From assembly GCA_024734555.1 (NCBI GenBank), contig JANPWX010000060.1, positions 3,075,571-3,139,570 on the forward strand: a stretch of DNA of 64,000 bases. The letters run 5' to 3'. Shown here in pieces: positions 26,095-38,449 of the stretch (the stretch's first letter is position 1; each line of letters starts with the position of its first letter). The DNA is from Trochalopteron elliotii. Lineage: Eukaryota > Chordata > Aves > Passeriformes > Leiothrichidae. The notes below the pieces were generated by a model that did not search any database, was not told where the DNA came from, and saw only the letters and a list, made by a program, of their open reading frames with translations. Both the position numbers and the translations under genes were made by a program.

Positions 26095-26212
26095 TCCATA
26101 TAAACTGCCATTGGTTCTGCTGGACACAGGGGAAACTTCTGGCACCTTCTCAGAGAAATCACTCTTGTAGCTTCCCCACTACCAAAACCTTGCCATTCAA
26201 CCCATGACATCT
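26095..26212 (-). mobile_element. Fragment of the long avian LTR family
   Basis: This segment matches the right end of the decayed LTR at 35025-36240. Both contain, in order, a GACACAGGGGAA-like string (GGGCACAGGGGAAGCTCC at the other copy), TGGCACC, TCTCAGAGAA or CTCAGAGAAC, and ACC(A)AAACCTTGCCA followed by CAACCCA or CAAACCCA. In element orientation (minus strand) this is the 5' terminal part of the LTR (start of U3). It is the only visible pair of copies of one family in the window besides the MIR-like SINEs. It is truncated, without a visible target-site duplication. Confidence 0.75.
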
Positions 26213-29200
26213 TAAAGATGGGCCACCATCAACTCTCATTTTAAAATAACCTATTTCCCCTGTTTCAGTTCTACAGAGTAGATATTTGCTGCAGCTTAAC
26301 CAGGTTTAATTTTAACTGAAAATCCCCGGAATGGAAGAAGGGAATTACTTTTCTTTCTTTTTTTTTTCCCTCCAGTTCAATTAGCATAGAAGTGCTTTGA
26401 GAAGATAGGAACGAAATAGCACAAGGAATGTGTTTGTGGCTTTCTTGCTCAAGCTATCCATAAGATTTTGAGGGTCACAGCTGACTTGGAGTTACAGAAA
26501 TGGCCCTCAGTGCTGGTACTGCATTAGAGCAAACCATGTGGCAAGGGTTTAATTCCCTCTTGATCTCTGACAATCTCTATTTGCATCCAGCTACGACTTC
26601 ATGTGCAGAATCACATTTGGCGGTAGAGTTACATAGATTTTCTCAAAAAAAAAGATGAAGGATGCATTGCAGACTAAATCTGACACAGAGTTTGACTTTG
26701 AAGTGGTGGGTAGTGAGTGAACATCTTGGGATGTACTTTGCATGCACTCTCATCCTTGTGGAAGGAATATTTCTACAGAATCTGCAGTCTTCTGTATTCA
26801 GGTAACCCCACCGTTTAATAAATAAGTTTGGCAACACCTCCAGGCTGCATAAAGAGTTGATTCCTTCCTGGGAGAGGGAAACTTTGATGGCTGTAGCTAT
26901 TTTTTCACTGTTTCAATAGAAAACTTTGCTGTCTCTCATTTAATAGATCCACATTGAATTTGCTTCCTGCCCTTTAATGATGGCCTACTCACTTCCCTGG
27001 ACTTATTATTTCAGAAGCTTTCATTTAAGAAAGTTCTTTCTGTAAATTAATTAATCTGTAGTGCAGATTTATTCTTCAGCATGTCCACATTTGATATATA
27101 CAGTATTTAAGTTTGCATTCACTTAGCAAAGCATTTACTCCATTATCATGTAATCATTTCCAGTCCAAATACAGAATCTAAAGATTAATGTACTATAAAT
27201 TTCTCCTTGCAGAAGTTTTATTGCTATATTAGTTATTAAGTTATGTTTGCACTGATCTTCCAAAACAGGCAAGATAGATAAGAGATTTGTTTATGTTTTA
27301 AATTAAAGTGAATCTTCTACAGTCAATTCAGACTGAAAGGCTAAAGATTATGGCACATATACTATCTTTATAGCTTTGGTCAGATGTTGCCAATCAAACG
27401 TGAAAAAATCAGGAAGAGTTTTGACATGGTTTTATGAACAGCTATGCTTGTCTTTTTTCTTCCATTTGCTGGGAAATTTTTTTATTGTTGTTTATTAAAG
27501 GTTACTAAATGCATGATTTGGGAAAAAGTGGAAAAAATATTGTATCTCTCTTCAACTTTTTTTACTTCCCCAGAAGAAAATGTTGTCTCATAATTCCAAT
27601 TCTTTTTCCGTTCAAAGTGTCCTAAACTCCTTCATGTCAAGGAGACAAAGCAAAAAATAAACAGTCTTAACTGTTTAAGGGAGCAACCCTTAGCACCCAG
27701 AGAAGCTTGATCACCTCCACATCGAGCTGGTCAGTAGCTCAAAATGGAACATAAATACTTAACAGCAGCTTAACAGGGCACCAGGGTATTTTAGGATTCA
27801 CTAAGTCATAACTTCATTGTAACTGAAAAATCCATAGGGTCACGATTTTCCCTATGAGGCAGAACGTTCTTAACTGAGAGTCCCACTGGCATCTGTTCCA
27901 TTTAAGTATTGTGATCCTCACTTCTGTGAGGAAAGTTGCTGAAATCTCAGTCTGATCTCTATGGAAGGCTCAGAGAGTTTAGAGAAGAAAAGAAATTATT
28001 TTTTGCATTATTTTCTGTATTATTTTCTCTTGATATCCAAAATTTCTTTCCAGTTTCAGGCACATGATCTAAGACTGTAAGAAGAAATGTGTCATGTGTT
28101 AATCTCTATATGTCATTACACACTGTATGATTATATGATACACATTATATGATACCTACTTATTTGTTGGACAAAACCCACGTTGTGTATATTAGATTTA
28201 AGAACATATCTGTAGCTCCAAAGGTTATGTTCTTACATCTGTTTACCTATACAGACACTGTATGCGCAACCCTGATAAGAATTTTGCTTGATTGCACTTT
28301 TCTTTCACTTTATCTGCATTCTCTAATCTTAAAAAGCTACTACTCTGCATCGCTAATCTCCACTAAGAACAAGACAAAACAACAACAAGAAGAAAGCCCT
28401 GAGCAAATTTTTTTGCAGCACATTGGTGTATTTTATATGGTAAAATGTGTATCATCTGTATTAAGATCTGTTATACAAGTTACTTTGAGGTGTAGTATAA
28501 GTATTTTATAAGAGATGCATGCAGTTTTCATTGTCCCAGCTAAATTTCTGATCCTTTAAAATGCAACTTAAGCACAAGCATGTTTGGTTAGTTGAGAAGA
28601 GAAAATTTACATTCTCTGTTCCACTTCCTGAAAGTCATTCCCACCTCCTTTTTTCGTCAGTTATTAAAATGCACAAAGCCACTGCTGCCAGCCCACTTAT
28701 CCCCTGCCACATCCAATCAGTGTATCCACAAGGAGTGTTTCCTCTGCACTTGGAGCTGTCACAGATGGACTGGGAGAGCTGCTTTCTGGTGATTCAGTGC
28801 AGCAGGGGACACGTGCTCCAGTGACAGCAGTGGTGCACAATTAACATCGGCTAAAGGAGCACAAAGGAAATTGCAGAGCAGAGTGGAAACTGCAGAACCC
28901 TCAGCTGAAACTCACTCAGGGCTTTCCAATTCTCTTTGCAACAAGGCAAAAAGGCAAGTTAATAAAGCACTGAATATTTTGGTAAGGCAAACTATTGGGC
29001 TATTCTTACATAGACTTATGAAATATCAATGGACTAAGGCTGACTTCCATATGAAAAATGTTCTTAGAGAGAATTTTGGACCTCAAATGATGAATTGTCT
29101 TGGGTTTGCCATTCTTTAGTAAAGATTAACAAAACACAGCCTCAGTTTTCTTGATCATTTTAATACCTTAAAAAAGAAAAATGTTCCCAAGGGATCTGTA

Positions 29201-29619
29201 CTGAGAAGGAGGTTTTACTGTGAGTCCCCGTGTACTGCCACGCTGATCAATAGTTGTGACTGATTGCCATAACTAATCCATAAGATATAGCACTGAAGCA
29301 TGGAGAGTTTTTCAAAACTTTGTTCTGTATCTCCCAGGAGGGGAGCAGCCCTTCCACTTGGATATGATGGACTTATCCAACATTTGCTCAGTGCCATGTC
29401 TCCATAATTCTGTGTGTCTGGGCATGAAAACCATCCCCTTATCTGATGTGTGACACTGCATCTCCTCCTCAGCCCTGCAACATCACTTTAACAGCCATGT
29501 GCTTGCCTGGTAAAATAAATAGCTCTAATGATCTCCCCAGAAGCCCTTGCAGACTCTGGAACTCTTCTCCATTTTCAAGGTCACAACTCTGCTTGAGGTT
29601 GATAAATTCATGAATTAAT
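26213..29619. other. Unique AT-rich DNA, candidate conserved block near 27000-27330
   Basis: No gene is recognisable; a 120-codon plus frame at 28149-28511 is hydrophobic and Lys/Gln-rich and matches nothing I know. 27000-27330 is dense in TTAATTAAT, ATTTGATATAT, ATTATCATGTAATCATTT and similar strings of the kind often seen in conserved non-coding elements, but conservation cannot be judged from one sequence. Confidence 0.45.
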
Positions 29620-29808
29620 AATACTAAGCACTTTTCATCCAGGGGTGTCAAAGGTGAGAAACCATTGTTAGTCCCATTTTTATCAAGGAGGAAATTGAGC
29701 TGTAGAAGTGACATGTACGAAATGATTTTGGAAGCCAGTGGTAGATCCAGGAAAAGACCATAATTCTGTGCACTCAGCTTGCATTGCAGCCATTGCATCA
29801 CACTGCTT
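29620..29808 (-). repeat. MIR-like SINE, reverse orientation
   Basis: On the plus strand the order is that of a reverse-complemented MIR: 'ctaagcact' (the GCGCTTA region), 'gtcccatttttatcaaggaggaaattgag' (the 'cccattttacagatgaggaaactgag' core), 'gaagtgacatg' (the 'aagtgacttg' part), 'ccagtggtagatccagga' (the 'agtggcagagccagga' part) and a final 'cattgcatcacactgc' (the tRNA-like head). The identity is modest but co-linear over about 190 bases. A minus-strand frame of 110 codons over this repeat is therefore not a gene. Confidence 0.75.
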
Positions 29809-31569
29809 CGTGGTGCCTTTTGTGCAACAGCACAGTTTTATTAAAGCTGAGATTTAATTTCCACAAGAGCCAGGAAATTAAACTCTGCCACACAGTGTGT
29901 TCATTGTACATTTTTATTGGACACGGCCTATACATTACCTAGTGATCATCCTTCTCACAAAGGACAATTTTCAGAGAACCTTATACTAGTAAGTGGTGCA
30001 TATTTCTTTGTTTGCTCTGTCTTATTTGTATAATACCATAACTGCAAACAAAGCAACATACATTTTATTATTCTAATTTTCAGGACTGTACTAAGCAGGG
30101 CCACTCTATTACTTTGCCTTTCTAAAGATTACTCTATCAAATGCTTAGAATACAAATAAATGTCTTAAACACTTTTCTGAGATAGTCCAAAAATGATTCA
30201 GACACTTTGGAGTTCTCATGGAACATGAGGAAAGTAATGGGAAAGTATCCAGGGTGAAGACCATCCCCTCCTGGAAGAGATCTCTTGTTTTGCTTAGTTT
30301 TGACATTCCTTTAAAAAATGTTTTATTCAGCAGAGATGTTCTGCCTGTTCCCACCAACCCCATTTCCCCAAAGGATCTCTTGACTGTCTATTATAATTCT
30401 TGTTTCACTCACAAAACACTTCCTTGAAATGAGTACTTCTAACAAGCACCTCTATTCATGTAAGCACTCCAGAAAATCCTCTAGATGGTTAAGAGGAGAT
30501 GCTGAAGAAACACTTAGAACCATCAGAGTGAAGCTTTTATCTGCCAGAAAATTCTGGGAGAGGTATTCTTGAGAAACACTGAATGCACTGCCAGGCATAT
30601 CAGCTACTATTTAGCCATTTAACAAGTAAAATAGCTTCAGGTACAGTCCTGTGCAGAACATAATAGATGATCCATTAACCTGGGGGCTGAGTCAGGCAGG
30701 CTGGCTATTTGACAGGTTCTGGACAGGTCAGTTTTATTGTTAAAACCCTGAAATTGCTTCTAGAAACAAACTGTAATGTTGTCTTGCATTTATAAAAACT
30801 GATTTAAGCTTAAATTTAGCATTACTTTTTTAAACAGTTTCTTTCTTCAAAAGGCAGCCATTATATAACACGTTACAACAGGAGCAGTCCTACCTATACT
30901 GATTTTATTGCCGTGATTTTTTTCCCCTAATCTTGAGCCTATTTTTTTTTCCTAATTTCAGCAATATTTTCACTGAAATGCTTCTGTGTTGTCTCTGCTG
31001 CCTTGGATTGCGCCATTAGAAAATTAGCCTTGAAAGAGGACTTAACAGAGGAAAGAAAGTCTAAGAAACACACTGAAATAGCAATATAGTGGCTGGAGAG
31101 TAGTGGCAGAAATGCAGCCCAGAGGAATGAAAGGTGCTGTTTCCCTGTGTGGCCGGTGCAGCACATTCTCTGAGAGCTTCTCCACAGTACCAGAGTACTC
31201 AAATCCTGAGTTTTAGACACTCTGACCCTGACTGTAGGAGAACTGGGTCAGCTTTGACTTTGCAGAAGCATTTTCAGTCCATACCACCTGTCAGCCCCAG
31301 AGGACAGGCCTTGTAATCTGCTTAGTGTGTCACTTTCTGCCTTTTCTGTTTATTTCATCTGGCATTTAGAATTTCTACTAGTCTGCATGTTTAATTCACA
31401 ATTATTTCTGCATAGAAATACTTACCTTTCTAACAATTTCTTTATTCCTCTCCCTGCTTCTAATGGCAGATGCTTCTAATATCTTGTGAAAGATTCCAAA
31501 TAATATAGTTTAGTAATGAGGCAATTTCCCATGTTAACAAACAGGACAACTACCACTAGAGGGCTTGAA
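29809..31569. other. Unique DNA without a recognisable gene
   Basis: Open frames stay at or below about 93 codons (minus 30939-31220) and show no known domain. A short T-run (30942-30949) is present. No transposon was supported. Confidence 0.5.
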
Positions 31570-31640
31570 TAAGGACCCAAATCTCACCTCTGTTACACCC
31601 TCTACAATCTGGAGTAATTTAATGGAAATTGTAGTTGCCC
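31570..31640. repeat. Possible ancient amniote repeat remnant
   Basis: The stretch 'ctctgttacaccctctacaatctggagtaa' resembles an old amniote interspersed repeat known for its 'gttacaccagtgtaaatctggagtaact' palindrome-like text. Only about 45 bases align by eye, so this is a weak call. Confidence 0.3.
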
Positions 31641-32009
31641 ATTTTCCTTTAAATTTGAAAGACAGCATGACAGCTTCTCTTTATTTTAAATTAAATCAAA
31701 GTTCGGCTTAATAAATCACGCAGGTGATTTTCTTCTTTAAAGTTCTGTTAAAAAGGAGACAGAAATTTTCTGAGATAGCACCAGGAAAATGAAAGCTTCT
31801 CTTAATTGTGAAGACCAAGGATTGCTCTTTAAAGTCAGTTTGCAGCCTGGTCCTTTAAATGCCTTTGAGGGGACAGTGTTTAAGGACAGAGGCTCTAGTG
31901 TGGCACCTGGCAGTGCTGAGCCAGGGGTGCTCTGGGCACCAGACTGCACCATGGCTCCAACACTGATCCGAAACTTCTCCAGGGCCTAATGACTAAAATT
32001 CATTTAATA
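31641..32009. other. Non-coding DNA
   Basis: No feature is supported. Overlapping plus and minus frames of 66-71 codons at 31737-31989 are read as chance frames. Confidence 0.45.
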
Positions 32010-32150
32010 CTACTTAGCACTTACCACTTTGGGTACATCTTCAAAGAGCTGAACTAATAGCAGCTAATTTAATCTTCAAACAAGCTGAGTGAGGAGCATT
32101 ATCGTGGCTGTTTAACTGGGGGTAGAGCAGAGGAATGGCACTGCAGAGAA
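32010..32150 (-). repeat. MIR-like SINE fragment, reverse orientation
   Basis: The plus strand runs 'tacttagcacttaccactttgggta', 'gctaatttaatcttcaaacaagctgagtgaggagcattat' and 'ctgtttaactgggggtagagcagagga'. These align with the reverse-complemented 3' half of MIR (the 'agcgctttaca', 'taatcctcacaacaaccctgtgaggtaggtattat' and 'cattttacagatgaggaaactgaggca' segments). The copy is partial and heavily diverged, and lies about 2.4 kb from the copy at 29.6 kb in the same orientation. Confidence 0.65.
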
Positions 32151-35024
32151 ACACAAACCAACACCTCCACCCAGCAGCTTTGTGCCTCACTGAGAGGAAA
32201 GGCTTTTAGTGGATTTAATCCTGATGGGTATTTTGGGGTGGCTGCTGACTATTCCCAAATCCTAAATAGCTATTATTTTAAAATCTAAGGGTAAAATCAA
32301 GGTTACAAGAGGGAAGGGGGAGAGGCAGAGAAACTGGGAAAAAAAAAAAAGGAAAAATCATGTTTCTGTGGGCATGGAAACATATTCCCTGTTATAGGAG
32401 ATGTATAAACTGTCAAGGAGGAGAGACATTTCTGTTCCTTCTCCCCAGAGCTGTGGTTCTCAAGGGCCCCATTTACCCCCATCTACACTATTTTAAAAGG
32501 GAACAAAGCATGCTGAGCTGGGCAACTTCAGCAGCCTGCTCTACCGTGGGATTCCTTCCATGGGAACACCCTGAGGTGACTTAGGTAGGCAAAACATAGT
32601 CATGTAAAATGGGAAAAATGCCAGAAACAGAGAACAGATAAAGGAGTAAACAGGGACATAGCACGGCAATGTATAATCTATAAAGGAACCATGTCGTTGC
32701 TTCTGTGTAAAGATGAATTCTGGCTGGAGGCTTATTTAATTTCATGAAGCTATTGACATATCTTCAGGTAAAACTATCGAAAATCTAGAGATCTGGGCTC
32801 ACAGAAAGAGGGGCTAGATGAATTTCCCAAGTTTGTATTCAGCCTTCTCTAAAGTCTGCAAAAGGTATGAATTAATAAGCAGATGCAAAATTAGCAAACT
32901 CAAGGTTTATGCTCAGGTGCTCAGGTTTAAGTACACATCCAACAGCATCATCTTCAGAAAGAGATTTAGTGAATTATTGGTTTTCTGCCATTGCAAATCC
33001 AAAACCAAGCATGGACTCACAGACTTTAAGTACTTGTGTGTGTATGTAGATATATGCATAAAATTAACACTAGTTTTAAGCAAACAATCCATTTTAAAAT
33101 CAGTAACACCTGGTTTTTCACAAACACACCTCTACATATTAATATGTTTAAGTGTGAGTTTCTGCAGGAATTGCAAAAATGCTTAGCTCAAGTGAGATGG
33201 TTTGTTTAAGGATTCTAGTATTTTTAGATATTATGCTTTTTAGCAAAACTCCAGGGCATTTGAAAGAAAAGATATTTTGAATTAGAGAATTAGAACTTCC
33301 TGCCTGAGAAATGGAAAAGACCCTTTTTTTATTTTTTAGTAATTTTACTATTAATATTATTATTCAAATACTGAGGTGGAGTTTTTTAATGAGTACTTTA
33401 TCACCTAGATTTTTACACAGAAGAGAGCTACTCTATTTCTTTACAATCCTGGGCAATTTGCCATGTTGTTCATACTCCAACACCTTTGGCTTCAGTCCCC
33501 AGTCCTCCCTGGCAATGACTGGTCCAGTGGAGCAGCAATTCCTCCTGCCAGCCAAGTCAGTATTTCTGCAAGGTGTGTTGGTTGTTTCCACTGCACCTCC
33601 TGCCCCTGCTTCCTCGCACCTCAGAGCTTCAGGAGACCCGGAGTGGTCACAGGATTCCACAGCTTAGGGCACATGACAATGAGAAGAATAAATCTCCTTC
33701 ATCTCTTCCCCTTTGTGTATCTCTTTTATGATGATCCCACTGCATGAATACTCCCTGCAATGCTCTAAATACTGCACACCACTGTAGCAGTATTTTTTTT
33801 TTTAAGCTAGCTCATTTTCCTGGTGTTGCTCTTGTCATGGATCCAACTCAGGTGAAAATGAAAGATGATATAATACAACATTAGCCACTGCTTTGGAAGA
33901 TAGGTACAGGGCAGAAATTCTGGGTGCCTGAGGCTGGTCAGCAGTAATAGGTTACCTGCCTAAGGCATTCGCTCCAAGAGCAGTGATCGTCCCTTCTATG
34001 TCTGCAACAAAAAAATCTGGGAAGAGGAAGAGGTGTAACGTGATCACAGAGCGCTCAGAAACGTATTCATTGCTCTGCTTTGTCTTTGTAAATCTTTCCA
34101 ACATTCAGCAGGACAGCTGTGCTGTAGCTGCTAGCTATTAGGGCTGCACACTGCTTTTCAGATTTACAGCTGTGTGCTTGTCATTTCCAGATGCAGTTTT
34201 ACTAAGACAGTCACTCAGGAAACGTTGTGAGAAGCAGCAGGTTTCCAGTAAAACATGCCCATAAACACCACGGTTGCTGGCAAAATAAGACTTACACCCA
34301 GATGCTTTAGGAGAAAAACAGTCTATCCTTTGTTCACTTTTACCCTGAGGGCTCAGCTTAGCTCCATAAATATGTACAATGGAGCAGCTCTGCTGGTGGA
34401 CAGGTCACGTAATTCCCCATCTCAGACGCTTCTGCTATTCCTGATGCCTGGATCTGTACAAGAATCCTATCTGAGACAAATAAATCAGAAAGCTGTTTCA
34501 ATCAAAACTCAAATCGTAGGCTATGTGGTTATTTTTGTCCTCAGCTCAGCTGTGGCTAGCTGAAAACTGGACTTCAGCTGAGAAATTCAAGAATCCAGAG
34601 AGTGAAATGCACAAAACTCCTGCTGTTTCTGAGTTATCCCAACGATACCCATTCCCAGTTCCATCAGACTCAGGAAACATCAGAGTGCAGCACAAAAATT
34701 GCAGAGATTGAACTGGCACCTGACAAAGAATAAGCAAGATGGGGACCATGGGCTGCTCAGACACTGCTGTCTTGCTGCTGTTGGATAAAAGCACTAACCA
34801 GAATCAGGGAGGTTTTTATGCTGCATTTTGCAAATTAAGATTATAACTCTGAGAGGTAACAATAGATCACATGACAGTTCTTTCTCATTTGTTTCCTCCA
34901 GCTTTTCTATTTAAGTGAAAGAACTTCCTCAATCAGTTTCCACTGAGGTTGCAAGCAGCATCACATGAAAAATAGGAACTGCATGTATCTGTGTTGATAT
35001 TTGCCCCCTGATAATGAGGGGAAG
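32151..35024. other. Unique DNA without a recognisable gene
   Basis: It holds an A-run at 32339-32350, a GC-richer patch at about 33480-33670 open on both strands, and frames up to 122 codons (plus 32818-33186) with no known domain. Nothing identifies an exon. Confidence 0.5.
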
Positions 35025-36240
35025 GGTTTATAGTCTGCTTCAATTCAGATGGAAACCAGGTGCCCACCAAGCTGCTCTATCAGCTGGACAGGGGAGAGAA
35101 AATATAACAAAATTCTCCTGGGTTTAGATAAGGACTGGGAGAGATACCTCAGCAGTTATCAACACAGGGAAAGCAGACTCGACTCAGAGAAAAATTAATT
35201 GAATTTAGTACCAATCAAATCAGTGCAGAACAATAGAAAAAAACCCCAAATCTTATGACACCTTCTCCCAACCCTCCTTTCTTCCCAGCTTAACTTCCCA
35301 TTCTTATTGCCTCCTCCCTGGGAGTGACACAGGGGGATGGGAATGGAGGTTTTGGTCAGTTTATCACACATTATGTCTTCCACTGCTTCCTCCTCAGGGA
35401 CAGGACTCCTCATTCCTCTTTCACTGCTCTGGTGTGGGGTCCCTCCTATGGGAAAGAGTTCTCCATTAACTTCTCCAATAAAAGTCCATTCCAGAGGCTG
35501 CAGTTCTTCATGAACTGCTCCACTGTAAGTCCCTTCCATGGGATACAGTCCTTTAGGAACAGACTGCTCCACTGTGGGTTCCCCACAGGGTCACTCACAA
35601 GTCCTTGCCAGCAAAACTGATCCAGAGTGCTCACCCCAGTGGGGTCACAGTCTATTAGGGCATCCCCTGTGCTCCAGAGTGGGGCCCTCCAAAGCCTGCA
35701 GGTGGGTCTCTGTATCCTCATGGACCTCCGTGGGCTGTGGGTGGATCTCTGCCCCCCGTGGAGCTCCAGGGGCTGTGGGTGGATCTCTGCCCCCCATGGA
35801 GCTCCAGGGGCTGTGGGTGGATCTCTGCCCCCCATGGAGCTCCAGGGGCTGTGGGTGGATCTCTGCCCCCCATGGAGCTCCAGGGGCTGCAGGGACACAG
35901 CTGCCTCACCACAGGCTGTACCATGGGCTGCAGGGGAATCCCATCTCCACTGCCTGGACATCCTCCTGCCCCTTTTTCTGCAGTGACCTGGGGGCCTGCA
36001 GGACTTTTACTCTCCCACATCCTCACTCCTCTCCCCAGGTGCAGCTGTGCAGGCTTTTCCCCCCTTCCTTAATACACTATCCCAGAGGTGCTGCCACTGT
36101 TGCTGAGGGGCTGAGCCTTGGCCAGCAGTGGCTCTGTCTTCTTGTGTTCTTTGGGCACAGGGGAAGCTCCTGGCACCTCCTCAGAGAACTCACCCCTGTG
36201 GTTCCCTGCTCCCCAAACCTTGCCACGCAAACCCAATACA
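35025..36240 (-). mobile_element. Decayed long LTR of an avian endogenous retrovirus-like family
   Basis: From about 35045 the text ('ccaggtgcccaccaag', 'tatcagctggacaggggag', 'agataaggactgggagaga', 'cagactcgact', 'accaatcaaatcag', and on to 'ccttgccacgcaaacccaataca') follows, segment by segment, a long interspersed repeat that I recognise from many bird genomes. Read on the minus strand it begins TGTATTGGGTTTG at 36240, the canonical TG start of an LTR, and a TTAAG string near 36071 lies where a promoter would be. The left end (35025-35045) is too decayed to place exactly, and no target-site duplication was found. No gag, pol or env sequence lies beside it, so it is a solo LTR or a fragment. 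The family name and the LTR interpretation are from memory and inference; the repeat status itself is firm. Confidence 0.75.
35687..35890. repeat. 38-bp minisatellite inside the long LTR
   Basis: A unit of 38 bases containing GCTGTGGGTGGATCTCTGCC and CCATGGAGCTCCAGG is repeated head to tail. The marker CTCC falls at 35726, 35764, 35802, 35840 and 35878, exactly 38 apart. A diverged copy precedes it at 35687-35725, and partial similarity fades after 35890. The three central copies are nearly identical, differing mainly at one G/A position, so the expansion is more recent than the surrounding decayed LTR. Because 38 is not a multiple of three and the unit lacks stops in all forward frames, long open frames appear in every phase (a 289-codon plus frame at 35538-36407 and a 171-codon minus frame at 35446-35961). 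These are not genes. Confidence 0.95.
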
Positions 36241-38429
36241 ACGGTGTAGCACAAACAGAGCACTTTATCTTTCTCTCTCATCTCTCTGATGGAGCAGGGC
36301 ATTATTTTTCTGGCAAGTGTTGTGTTTTCTTTTTAGCCTGTGTACCCCCTCTGCAGCATAGAAATCATTTCCTTACAGCTGTTTTTACAGTGCAGGGTAA
36401 AAGTTGATGTATTCATTACCAAGGCTCCCCAGACATTGTTTTGTGCAATTTATAGAGATGTACTGAATGAAACATATCTACTGCCACCTTGTCAGCCCAA
36501 GCATGGGACTGTGCAGTCCTGCTCAGCAAGTGTGTTGTCTTGTGACTCCTGTTGGCTCTCCAGTGGCTTTGGAAAAAAAGCAGAGGGGACTTGAGAACCA
36601 AAACAATAGTGACAAATTGAAATGTAGGAGCAGTACTTCAGAGTATGTCCTGCCCCTGCACACAGAGCACACCATGATCTCTGCTCCTTGAGATCCTCCC
36701 TCATTTTTGTAGAATGCTTCATTTCAGAAGATGCACAAGGCAAAGAAGCAGCTCCTTCTCTTTGCTGTGCAGCTAATTAAAATGTAGGAGATAGTCCTAG
36801 CAACATATCAATAATGCTGTAATTTAGAAATTCTGCACTCACTACATGTTGACCTACCTCTTGTAGGAGAAAAAATGTATTACCCTGAGGATTACAAGAA
36901 AAAAAATGTTGACACAAACTGCTTAGAATTGTGAGCAGAGAAAGTTATTCCCAGCCACTGTCAGATTCTTTTCTTAAAGGATGAAGAGCATCATTGCAAA
37001 TGGAAATCTCTACTGCTTTCGTAGCTTTGTTTGTCATCTGGCTTCTTTCACTCTCTCTGCATGGAAATGCTCCCACTATGAATGTTTTTACTTCTTCCTC
37101 ACTTTATTTTTTCAGGTGTGCCTTGAGATTGGCAAGCCAGTGCATAAAATACCAAACTCTGGAAATTTCAAAATAGGATGTTTTTGCAGTCTATAACACA
37201 AAAATATTTATTTATGCATTTCAATAAAAATTTTTCAGAGTTTTAGGATTGTCTTCCTCATTTCTTTCTTTCTGCATCTTTCCATATTTTTGCCACTGGG
37301 CACTGAGTTTCAGACTAGTAAGGCTTCATTGCATTTCCATCTCAATTTTAGATTTCAATTTTACTTTTTATTCCCCTTTTCTTTTTCTTTTTTTCTTATT
37401 AGTAAAGTGAAGTCCAAAGCTGTGTATTCTTTAGAATCTTTATTTATATTCTGGAGTTTTCATTCCTTTATACAGCTTCAACAGCCATAAATCAAGAGAT
37501 TTCAGTGTTTTTTTGTCATGTCTCTTCTCCTATTACTGTCCAGTTGAGTATCCCAGCAAAAGTATTCCTTGACCTGGTAACACTTCTCACCTTTTGTACC
37601 AACTCCAGGTTTTCTCCAAGGTGTTGAGGTCTAGCACCCTTTGGTGATGAGGTCCTTCCTGCACAGCTGGCCATGGGAGCAGCTGTGAGCTGGGCTCTGG
37701 ATGTTCCTGGGTGTTAATGCAGCCTCAGGCTCCCTCAGTTTCTCTGACCTGGCTTATGCAGCCTCAGTGCAAGCAAACCACATCCTGAGACACATACAGT
37801 GGAGAAAAAGGTAAAGAAATGGAATTAATTAAAAAAGGTAATTAATGCAAACAAGAAGAAGAGTTGCCAGAATTGCCTGCTTGCAATTCTGAGTGAGAGG
37901 TTCCATTCTATCACCAGAGAGTGCATCCAGGTCAAAGCTAAAAATAGTAAGATAAATGTTTACTTTGAGTGAGTGTGAATAGCAAGGAAAAGGTATTAGT
38001 GAAGATTCTCTGGAACTGCCCTTCAAGGTAGATTCAGTTCTGAACTTTTGTATATACTGTAGAATTAGATGACATGGGGTCAACAGGATGTCGTTTGAAT
38101 CATTAATTGAGGTATATGCTTAAAGGTGATTAGGCAGTTACAGCTCAGTGAGAGAAAGGTGATTCTTTGCCTCTTGTTTGCAGTTTTCAGAGACTGTGTT
38201 GATTACATCATGCAGGCAGGGAAGGGTGAAGCACAGTGGTTAGGTTACCTTAATGAGGGCAAATAAAATGTGTTTCTTCCAAAGAGGTGGAGAACCTTTT
38301 TAATTAGACATTTGTGGAACACTATTATTTTTTTATACGTTATTTTTATGGTGGTTGTTTTCCCAGGAATGTGTATTTAACAGAAGGATGTTTTATGTGG
38401 TGTGTTCTGTTTTTGTGCACAGAGGCAGA
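36241..38429. other. Non-coding DNA right of the LTR
   Basis: No gene is recognisable. Frames of 60-84 codons at 36340-36743 overlap on both strands. 37560-37790 is slightly GC-richer and contains TGCAGCCTCA twice (near 37719 and 37757), but no known repeat was identified. Confidence 0.45.
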
Positions 38430-38449
38430 TTTTTTTTTTTTTTTTTTTT
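38430..38449. repeat. Poly-T tract, 20 bases
   Basis: Run of 20 T followed by CTTCTCAGGAG, so it forms a very strong polypyrimidine-plus-AG string resembling a splice acceptor at 38456. No donor or coding exon follows, so I list it only as a homopolymer. Confidence 0.9.

Noticed and set aside
29469..29801. 110-codon minus-strand frame as a gene
   Set aside because: Most of it lies on a reverse-oriented MIR-like SINE.
35538..36407. 289-codon plus-strand open frame as a gene
   Set aside because: It overlaps the decayed LTR and the 38-bp minisatellite; the repeat lacks stops in all phases, which explains long frames in every direction.
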